Translations under genes and position numbers: made by a program
Shown: piece by piece, positions 57,765 through 64,000 of the stretch
Numbering within the stretch: the stretch's first letter is position 1
How the letters are laid out: every line of letters starts with the position of its first letter
Notes under the pieces: generated by a model
Told to the model about the DNA's origin: nothing
What the model saw: only the letters and a program-made list of their open reading frames with translations
Database searches by the model: none
Assembly (NCBI GenBank): GCA_046349035.1
Contig: JAXMDC010000003.1
Span: forward strand, 186,001 to 250,000
Reading direction: 5' to 3'
Source of the DNA: JAXMDC01 sp046349035
GTDB lineage: Bacteria; Pseudomonadota; Alphaproteobacteria; Rhizobiales; Kaistiaceae
DNA length: 64,000 nucleotides

Positions 57765-60677
57765 ATGACCGCTCAGCCATTCCGCCTCCTGCGCGAACAG
57801 AAGCTCGATGAGGTGAACTCGGTGGCGCGGCTCTACCGCCACGAGAAGACCGGGGCCGAGGTGCTGTCGCTAATCAACGACGACGAGAACAAGGTGTTCG
57901 GCATCACCTTCCGCACGCCGCCGAGCGACTCGACCGGGGTGGCGCATATCCTGGAGCACTCGGTGCTGTGCGGGTCGCGGAAATACCCGGTGAAGGAGCC
58001 GTTCGTGGAGCTGATGAAGGGGTCGCTGCACACCTTCCTCAACGCCATGACCTACCCGGACAAGACCACCTATCCGGTGGCGAGCCAGAACGTTCAGGAC
58101 TTCTACAACCTGGTCGACGTCTATCTCGACGCCGTGTTCCACCCGCGGCTCACCGAGGACATCTTCCGCCAGGAAGGCTGGCATTACGAAGTCGACGGCG
58201 AGAGCAAGGCCCTCACCTTCAAGGGGGTCGTGTTCAACGAAATGAAGGGCGCTTATTCCTCGCCCGACGCGGTGCTGAACGAGGTTTCGCAGCGCTCGCT
58301 CTATCCCGACATCACCTATGGCGTCGATTCCGGCGGCGACCCTAAGCACATCACCGATCTGACCTTCACGCAGCTGAAGGGCTTCCACGAGAAGTTCTAC
58401 CACCCCTCCAACGCGCGGGCCTTCTTCTACGGCGACGACGACCCGGAGAAGCGCCTGGCGATTCTCGACGAGTACCTCTCCGCCTTCCCGCCGGTCGATC
58501 CGCGTTCCAGCGTCGCCAAGCAGAAGCGCTTCAGCTCACCCAAGCGGATCGCCAAGACATACGCCGCCGGCGAGCAGAAGCCGGGCGCCGGGTCGGCGAT
58601 GGTGACGGTCAACTGGATGCTCGACGAGCCGGCCGACGCCGAAGCGACACTGGCGCTGCACGTCCTCGAATACGCTCTCTACGGGACGCCGGCTTCGCCG
58701 CTGAGAAAGGCGCTCATCGATTCCGGCCTCGGCGAAGCGCCGGTCGGCGGCGGCCTTGAGGACGAGCTCCGTCAGCCGATGTTCTCGGTCGGCCTCAAGG
58801 GCGTGAAGGAAGCCGATGTCGACAAGGTCGAGAAGTTGATTCTCGACACCTTCGCCCGCCTCGCCAAGGACGGCATCGACGCGCTCACCGTCGAGTCGGC
58901 GGTGAACACCATCGAGTTCCGCCTGCGCGAGAACAACACCGGCTCGTTCCCCCGCGGGATTGCCTTGATGCTGCGCTCGCTCCGGAGCTGGCTGCACGAG
59001 GGCGACCCCCTGGCTCCCCTCGCCTTCTCGGCGCCGCTCGCGGCGGTGAAGGCGTCGCTGGCCGGCGGCAAGCGGCCGCTCGAAGCGGCGATCAAGAAGC
59101 ACTTCCTCGACAACACTCATCGCACCACGGTCGTCCTGACGCCGGACAGCGGCCAGGAGGAGCGCGAGGCGGAAGAGGAAAAGGCGCGGCTTGCCGCGAC
59201 CCGCAAGGGCATGAGCGACGCCGACCTCAAGGCGGCCGCCGCGACTGCCGAGGAACTGCACCGCCGCCAAGCGGCGCCGGACAATCCGGCCGACCTCGCC
59301 AAGATTCCGACGCTGCGGCTCGGCGACCTGCCGCGCCAGAACAAGCACCTGCCGATCGCCCTCGACAGCCATAACGGCTCGACGATCGCCTATCACGAGT
59401 TGGCCACTAACGGCGTCATCTATCTCGATCTCGGCTTCGACCTTCACCGCGTGCCGGGAGATTTGCTGCCCTATGTGACGCTGCTCTGCCGGGCGCTGGT
59501 CGAGACCGGCGCCGGGCGCGACGACTTCGTCGCGCTGTCGCAGAAGATCGGCGCCAAGACCGGCGGCATATCGCCGACCCGCTGGACCAGCGCCAAAGTC
59601 GATGCCAAGGGCAGCGTGGCGCAGATGCTGGTGCGCTCGAAGGCGACACCGGACCGCGCCGGCGACCTGATCGGCCTCCTTCGCCAGGTGCTGCTCGAAC
59701 CCCGGCTCGACAACCGCGAGCGCATCGAACAGCTGATCCTGGAGGATCGCGCGGGCTTCGAGGGCCGCATCGCGCCGATGGGCATGCGGATCGTCGATCT
59801 CCGCCTTCGCTCCTCGCTGCACGAGGCCGACTGGGCGGCCGAACAGATGGGCGGCATCAGCTACCTCTTCTTCCTCCGCCGCCTCAGCGAACAGGTGAAG
59901 AGCGACTGGCCGGCCGTGCGGGCGGCGCTGGAGAAGACTCGGAACGCCCTCGTCAACCGCTCGGCGCTGGTGGCCAACGTGACCACCGACGGCGGCACCT
60001 GGCGGGCGTTCCGTCCGCAGCTGACCGCGCTGATCGACGCGCTGCCGGCGACGAGCCCGTCGGCCACTTGGACGACGCTGGAGCGGCCGCGCTCGGAGGG
60101 CCTAACCATCCCGGCGCCGGTCAACTATGTCGGCAAGGGCGCCGACCTGTTCGCGCTCGGCCGCAAACTCAGCGGCGCGGCCGCCGCGGTCGGTCTCAAG
60201 CACCTCAACACGGGCTGGCTGTGGGACAAGGTGCGCGTCCAGGGCGGCGCCTATGGCGCGCGGAGCGCCTACGACCGCTTCACCGGCGGCCTCACCCTCC
60301 TCTCCTACCGCGACCCCAACCTCCTCGGCACGCTCGACGTCTACGACCAGGCGGCGGAGTTCCTGCGCCACGAGGTTGCCGAGGCGGAAATGACGCGCAG
60401 CGTCATCGGTGCGATCGGCGAGGTCGACCAGTACATGCTGCCGGACGCCAAGGGCCTCGTCTCTATGCAGCGGCACCTCAGGGGCGACAGCGAGGAAGCG
60501 CGCCAGCGGATCCGCGATTCGATCCTCAGCGCCAGCGCCAGGGACTTCGCCGAACTGGCCGACGCCTTGGTCGAGGTCGCCAAGCACGGCCACGTCGTTG
60601 TCGTCGGCGGCGAGGCGGCGATTGGCGCCGCCAATGCCGAGCGCCAGGGCTTCCTCGCCGTGGAGAAGGTGCTCTAG
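57765..60677 (+). CDS. M16C metalloprotease (PreP/presequence-protease-like)
   Basis: A 970-residue zinc peptidase. The HxxEH motif is HILEH at residues 61-65, and Glu159 in FNEMKGAYS is the third ligand. RTPPSDSTGVAHILEHSVLCGSRKYPVKEPF and FLNAMTYPDKTTYPVAS are characteristic of the M16C subfamily (mitochondrial PreP, insulinase relatives). The C-terminal half is the inactive partner domain. PqqA processing in other bacteria uses M16 enzymes (PqqF/PqqG), so the position after pqqE suggests it cleaves the PqqA precursor, which is an inference. AAGGAG precedes the start. Confidence 0.93.
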   Translation: MTAQPFRLLREQKLDEVNSVARLYRHEKTGAEVLSLINDDENKVFGITFRTPPSDSTGVAHILEHSVLCGSRKYPVKEPFVELMKGSLHTFLNAMTYPDKTTYPVASQNVQDFYNLVDVYLDAVFHPRLTEDIFRQEGWHYEVDGESKALTFKGVVFNEMKGAYSSPDAVLNEVSQRSLYPDITYGVDSGGDPKHITDLTFTQLKGFHEKFYHPSNARAFFYGDDDPEKRLAILDEYLSAFPPVDPRSSVAKQKRFSSPKRIAKTYAAGEQKPGAGSAMVTVNWMLDEPADAEATLALHVLEYALYGTPASPLRKALIDSGLGEAPVGGGLEDELRQPMFSVGLKGVKEADVDKVEKLILDTFARLAKDGIDALTVESAVNTIEFRLRENNTGSFPRGIALMLRSLRSWLHEGDPLAPLAFSAPLAAVKASLAGGKRPLEAAIKKHFLDNTHRTTVVLTPDSGQEEREAEEEKARLAATRKGMSDADLKAAAATAEELHRRQAAPDNPADLAKIPTLRLGDLPRQNKHLPIALDSHNGSTIAYHELATNGVIYLDLGFDLHRVPGDLLPYVTLLCRALVETGAGRDDFVALSQKIGAKTGGISPTRWTSAKVDAKGSVAQMLVRSKATPDRAGDLIGLLRQVLLEPRLDNRERIEQLILEDRAGFEGRIAPMGMRIVDLRLRSSLHEADWAAEQMGGISYLFFLRRLSEQVKSDWPAVRAALEKTRNALVNRSALVANVTTDGGTWRAFRPQLTALIDALPATSPSATWTTLERPRSEGLTIPAPVNYVGKGADLFALGRKLSGAAAAVGLKHLNTGWLWDKVRVQGGAYGARSAYDRFTGGLTLLSYRDPNLLGTLDVYDQAAEFLRHEVAEAEMTRSVIGAIGEVDQYMLPDAKGLVSMQRHLRGDSEEARQRIRDSILSASARDFAELADALVEVAKHGHVVVVGGEAAIGAANAERQGFLAVEKVL

Positions 60678-60691
60678 CCGCCGCAAATCGT

Positions 60692-60720
60692 GGACCGGGC
60701 GGGCTCAGTCCGCCCGGTCC
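60692..60720 (+). terminator. Strong hairpin after the M16C gene
   Basis: GGACCGGGCGG (60692-60702) and CCGCCCGGTCC (60710-60720) form a perfect 11-bp stem around GCTCAGT, 15 bases after the stop. No real U-run follows, so it may be a Rho-dependent terminator or mRNA-stabilising stem. Confidence 0.55.
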
Positions 60721-60925
60721 CAGCTCGCTCTTACGGGCGGGCGATATTTACGTCTGGTTAGTATTTACTCATTCATAACAATTGAAATTCTTCGCCTTTT
60801 TTGGCCTCAACTTCATCGGCTAAACGATTTTGTAACTATGAAGAGCGATACATAGAGCCTGTCGTTTGCGCGAAGACTTGTCGGTTCTTCGCACCCGCAA
60901 AGGATTTGCGCGGCTGGAGGCCTCC

Positions 60926-61819
60926 ATGAAGACGCTCACGCTTACCCTGTTATCGACGACGGCACTCCTCGCTGCCGCAGCCACGGCGGAAGCCGCCGAT
61001 TTCGGCCGCGCGCCCCCGCTGCCCTACGTGCCGCCGCCGGTCGCCGCGCCGGTGTCGCAGAACTACGTCTCGATTTTTGGCGGCTATGGCTGGAGCCAGT
61101 TCGGCAATCTGCGCGGCAATGCCTACCGGCACGAGATCCGTAACGCCAACGCCAACAACTTCCTCTCGGAATGGGCGACCAACGGCAAGGTCGGCGACGG
61201 CTGGCTGCTCGGCGTGTCAGTCGGCACGAATCTCTCGAACAATGTGCGCGGCGAACTCGAAGCCTCGTTCATTCGGATGAAGACCAACACCTCCTCAGTC
61301 TACACCTGCGATAACCTCGGGGGTAACAACAGCTGTAACAACTTCAACTACAACGGCGCGCGGCTCAACAACTGGGCCGGCACCACCGAGGGCGGCGGGC
61401 GCATCGACAACATCTTCCTGATGGCCAATCTCTGGTACGACTTCGCGCCGGGCTCGTCGTGGAACCCCTATATCGGCGGCGGCGCCGGGGTGGTGCACTC
61501 GAAGGGTTCGTTCAAATCGGCCTTCATCAGCTACCAGACCAACAACAACAACACCAACCTGCCGGCCGACTATCTCGACCACAATGTCGACGCCTGGGGG
61601 CTGGCGTTCCAGGCCGGCGCCGGCATGCGCTTCGCCCTGATGCCCAACATGGCCCTCGATGTCGGCTATCGCTTCAAGGCGGGCATGAACCTCGCCACGT
61701 CGGTGAGCACCAACTTCCCGATCAACAGCCTGACCACCGATGTCGCGCGATGGCAGGGATCGGACCGATTGAGTTTCGGCATCCATACGGTCCAGGTCGG
61801 ACTGACGATGGGATTCTAG
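60926..61819 (+). CDS. Omp25-type outer membrane beta-barrel protein
   Basis: A 297-residue outer-membrane barrel. Signal peptide: TLTLTLLSTTALLAAAATAEA. The mature part begins with FGRAPPLPYVPPPVAAPV and a YVSIFGGYGWSQFGN start, then beta-strands to the end QVGLTMGF. FAPGSSWNPYIGGGAGVVHSKG is the conserved turn. A long AT-rich region before the gene (60740-60860) looks like promoter DNA, and a strong terminator follows the gene. The sequence differs from the barrel at 20292. Confidence 0.92.
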   Translation: MKTLTLTLLSTTALLAAAATAEAADFGRAPPLPYVPPPVAAPVSQNYVSIFGGYGWSQFGNLRGNAYRHEIRNANANNFLSEWATNGKVGDGWLLGVSVGTNLSNNVRGELEASFIRMKTNTSSVYTCDNLGGNNSCNNFNYNGARLNNWAGTTEGGGRIDNIFLMANLWYDFAPGSSWNPYIGGGAGVVHSKGSFKSAFISYQTNNNNTNLPADYLDHNVDAWGLAFQAGAGMRFALMPNMALDVGYRFKAGMNLATSVSTNFPINSLTTDVARWQGSDRLSFGIHTVQVGLTMGF

Positions 61820-61852
61820 CGCGGCACGGTTGGTTCACCCGAAACGCCAAGA

Positions 61853-61883
61853 GGGCCGTCCCGCCGGGCGGCCCTTTTCTTTT
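61853..61883 (+). terminator. Rho-independent terminator after the outer membrane protein gene
   Basis: GGGCCG plus CCC (61853-61862, T bulge) pairs with GGG plus CGGCCC (61866-61874) around GCC; TTTTCTTTT follows at 61875-61883. It is the clearest plus-strand terminator in the window. Confidence 0.9.
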
Positions 61884-61973
61884 GGCGCCGCGCCGTCCGC
61901 CCCTTGCCGACGCCGCGGCCGAGACTCTAGCCTGCCAAACGGGGCGAATCAGGCCCGCGAGGCAGGAGCGGCG

Positions 61974-63659
61974 ATGCTGGATACGCCTAACCGGGAAACC
62001 CGGTCCGACCTTTCCACCCGCGTTCTCGACATCGTCGGCTATCTCGGCAAGCAGCCAAAGGATCTCCCCGAATATTATCGCCGCCTGCTCGACGACGAGG
62101 ATCTGTACCTGCGGACCGGGGCGATGGCGGCGCTGCTCGACCTTGGAGCGGTGGAGCGCGGGCAATGGACGACGGCGGTGTCGCTGTCGCGCTACGGTGC
62201 CATCGGCCGGCGCGCCTTCTATTTCTTCACCCAATCTCGCGAATACGCGCTGGCCCGGCAGGCGCTCGACGCCTTGGCCACCGCAGAACGGCCCGACCCC
62301 GTCGAGCGGATGCGCGCCGACCTTGCCCTCGACAGCCGCAGCATCGGCGAGTTCGAAGCGCGCGACTTCCTCGCCACCGGCGAAGTCTCGCATCTCCTGT
62401 CGGCGGCCGCCAATTTCGAGGCTGCGGCCGGCTGGCGCGAGGCGGTGCTGTGGGCGGCGCGGGCGACCGCCCTGCATCCGATCGTGCCGGCGACGGCGAT
62501 GCTGCTGTTGACCCTGCTGGAATCGTCTAATCAGCCCGACCTCCTCGACGGCATCCTGGAGACGTTTCGCCGTGGCAACGTCTTCCCGCTGGTGCGGCGC
62601 ATCTATCGCGGCGTGCAATTGGTGGAGCGAGGCAAGCCCGACGAAGCGATCAGCCAGCTTTCGACCATCGAGTTGAAGACCGTCCCGACTTCGCAGTTGC
62701 GGATCGCCATCTGCGGCGGCCTCGCCAAGGCCCATGAAAAGCTCGGCGACTACCGGAGCGCCGCCGCGGCCTACCGGCGCCAGCACGAGCAGATCGACGG
62801 CGAGAAGATGGACCCTGCCGACTTCATGCGGAGCGTGCGGCGCTTGGCGCGGATCGATGTTGGCGAAGTCGGCCCCGACCGCCGCAGCGACCATTTCATG
62901 ATGCTCGGCTTCCCGCGCTCCGGCACCACGCTTTTGGAGAACGTCCTGGCGGCGCACCCGGAAATCGAGACGTTCGAGGAAATTCCGTCTTATCAGTCGG
63001 TCGCCGAGGCGAGCCAGGCGTTCGAGCAAGCCAAGTTCGCCAGTCCGGAGGAGCGGCGAGCGGCGGCGGAAGCGATGCGCGAGCGCTATTATGTCGAGAT
63101 CGAGCGGCGCAAGCGCAAAGCCGGGGCCCGCATCTTCGTCGACAAGCTGCCGATCCGCTCGGCCTATGCGGAGTCGCTGGAGAAGTTCTTCCCGCAGAAG
63201 AAATACATCTTCTCCATCCGTCATCCCTACGACGTCGTCCTCTCCTGCTATCGCCAATCTTTCAAGCCCAACCCGGCGATGGAAAATTTCCGCCAGTTCG
63301 ACAAGGCCTGCGCGCTCTACGACGAGGTGATGTCGGTCTGGTTCAAGGCCTTTCCCGGGGAGAGCGAGCGCATCTGTTACCTCCGCTACGACGACCTCGT
63401 GACTGATTTTGAAGCGGCGGTCCGGCGGGTTCTCGCCTTCCTCGGCGCCGACTGGAACGAGGAAGTGCGGGCCTTCTCCGAACGCTCGCAAGAGCGGCGC
63501 GTGGCGACACCGAGCTATGCCAAGGTGCGCGCCGGCCTCTCGATCGGCGTCCAGTCGTCGTGGCGGAATTACAGGTTCCTGTTCGGCAGTCGCGAGACCG
63601 GCCATCTCGACAAGTGGGTCGAGCGCTTCGGCTACAAACGTCTGAGCGACGCAGAGTAA
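61974..63659 (+). CDS. TPR-sulfotransferase fusion protein
   Basis: A 561-residue protein. Residues 1-300 are helical TPR-like repeats (KQPKDLPEYYRRLLDDEDLYLRTGAMAALLDLGAVERG and DYRSAAAAYRRQHEQIDGEKMDPADFMRSV). From about 300 comes a sulfotransferase domain: the PAPS-binding P-loop MMLGFPRSGTTLLENVL and a 3'-phosphate motif YIFSIRHPYDVVLSCYRQSF. It would sulfate a carbohydrate or other acceptor. TPR-sulfotransferase fusions are frequent in Alphaproteobacteria; the substrate is unknown. AGGAG precedes the start. Confidence 0.88.
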   Translation: MLDTPNRETRSDLSTRVLDIVGYLGKQPKDLPEYYRRLLDDEDLYLRTGAMAALLDLGAVERGQWTTAVSLSRYGAIGRRAFYFFTQSREYALARQALDALATAERPDPVERMRADLALDSRSIGEFEARDFLATGEVSHLLSAAANFEAAAGWREAVLWAARATALHPIVPATAMLLLTLLESSNQPDLLDGILETFRRGNVFPLVRRIYRGVQLVERGKPDEAISQLSTIELKTVPTSQLRIAICGGLAKAHEKLGDYRSAAAAYRRQHEQIDGEKMDPADFMRSVRRLARIDVGEVGPDRRSDHFMMLGFPRSGTTLLENVLAAHPEIETFEEIPSYQSVAEASQAFEQAKFASPEERRAAAEAMRERYYVEIERRKRKAGARIFVDKLPIRSAYAESLEKFFPQKKYIFSIRHPYDVVLSCYRQSFKPNPAMENFRQFDKACALYDEVMSVWFKAFPGESERICYLRYDDLVTDFEAAVRRVLAFLGADWNEEVRAFSERSQERRVATPSYAKVRAGLSIGVQSSWRNYRFLFGSRETGHLDKWVERFGYKRLSDAE

Positions 63660-63784
63660 CGAGCAAATAGCGTTGGAGCCGGGGAGAGCCGGCGGGCCGC
63701 TCGCGATGTTTTGACGTCAAAGGGCCACGGTTCGGCGTACTCCTCCCAAGCGGGCGGCAGCCTGCCGCCTTGAGGAGATACCCG

Positions 63785-64000
63785 ATGACCATGCGCTCCA
63801 CGCTTGCAGTCGCGGCGGCCCTTGCCTTCGCCGCGCCGGCCGGCTTCGCCGCCACCACCCCCGCGCCGGCCAAGCCGGCGACGACGCCGACCCTGACGGT
63901 CTGGCTCTACGACGGCGGCGCCGGCGCCAAGATGGCGACCGACCGCGGCATGGGGATGGCGCGCAAGGGCCACGCAACGATGGGCCTTCGCCTTTCCGGC
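63785..64000 (+). CDS. Start of a secreted protein (cut by window end)
   Basis: The first 72 codons of a gene. The signal peptide is MTMRSTLAVAAALAFAAPAG, probably cleaved near residue 22. A Pro/Ala/Thr linker is followed by TPTLTVWLYDGGAGAKM and ATDRGMGMARKGHATMGLRL, Met- and Gly-rich. GAGGAG is an excellent ribosome-binding site. Its family cannot be named; it could be a metal-binding or cupredoxin-like protein. The rest lies beyond the edge. Confidence 0.8.
   Translation, partial: MTMRSTLAVAAALAFAAPAGFAATTPAPAKPATTPTLTVWLYDGGAGAKMATDRGMGMARKGHATMGLRLSG

Overview
The window is a high-GC, gene-dense piece of an alphaproteobacterial chromosome. Pointers to Alphaproteobacteria are a DUF2336 protein, two Omp25-type outer-membrane barrels, a perfect CtrA-type box upstream of minCDE, and a pqqABCDE operon of the kind found in methylotrophs and alcohol oxidisers. 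I cannot name the genus. I saw no phage, insertion sequence, integrase, CRISPR array, rRNA or tRNA gene.

Layout. 1-5.4 kb: chemotaxis genes (a PAS-PAS soluble receptor cut by the window edge, CheW, a membrane receptor) and DUF2336. 5.4-9.3 kb: a secreted YHYH protein with a collagen-like tail, OsmC, and formate-tetrahydrofolate ligase. 9.3-17 kb: glycosyltransferase, a membrane-anchored spermidine-synthase-like protein, an ABC-2 exporter, and a DHA2 exporter with its PadR regulator. 17-20 kb: a fused cytochrome b561/ethylbenzene-dehydrogenase-like protein with a ferredoxin-flavin reductase. 20-25 kb: Omp25 barrel, a membrane protein, and a Met-rich multicopper oxidase with a DedA protein. 24.8-32 kb: a stand-alone SoxCD-type pair, recQ, and a NosR-like flavin/Fe-S protein with ApbE. 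32-35.5 kb: two paralogous 199-residue secreted proteins and a decayed third copy around an ATPase gene. 35.5-41 kb: DUF3828, GNAT plus RimK-type ligase, YciI/HxlR, NUDIX and a UDP-xylose-synthase-type enzyme. 41-48 kb: second multicopper oxidase, XRE regulator, methyltransferase, alpha/beta hydrolase, a three-gene double-GNAT/isochorismatase unit and LysR. 48-54 kb: minCDE, a secreted protein, Rieske/MarR, lytic transglycosylase and VOC protein. 54-60.7 kb: pqqABCDE and an M16C metalloprotease. 60.9-64 kb: Omp25 barrel, TPR-sulfotransferase and the start of a secreted protein.

The most striking item is pqqA at 54253-54396. It encodes two complete PqqA cores in tandem in one 47-residue peptide, each with its own Glu-x3-Tyr pair. 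Two thirds of the codon differences between the copies are silent, so both cores look maintained. A hairpin between pqqA and pqqB overlaps the pqqB ribosome-binding site, and a large M16C protease gene follows pqqE. Together this looks like a PQQ locus built on a two-core precursor.

Other second-look items are four 10-bp phased repeats between soxC and recQ, clear palindromic operators next to the MarR, PadR and HxlR genes, the cytochrome b561/EBDH fusion with its reductase, and a NosR-ApbE pair without nosZ.
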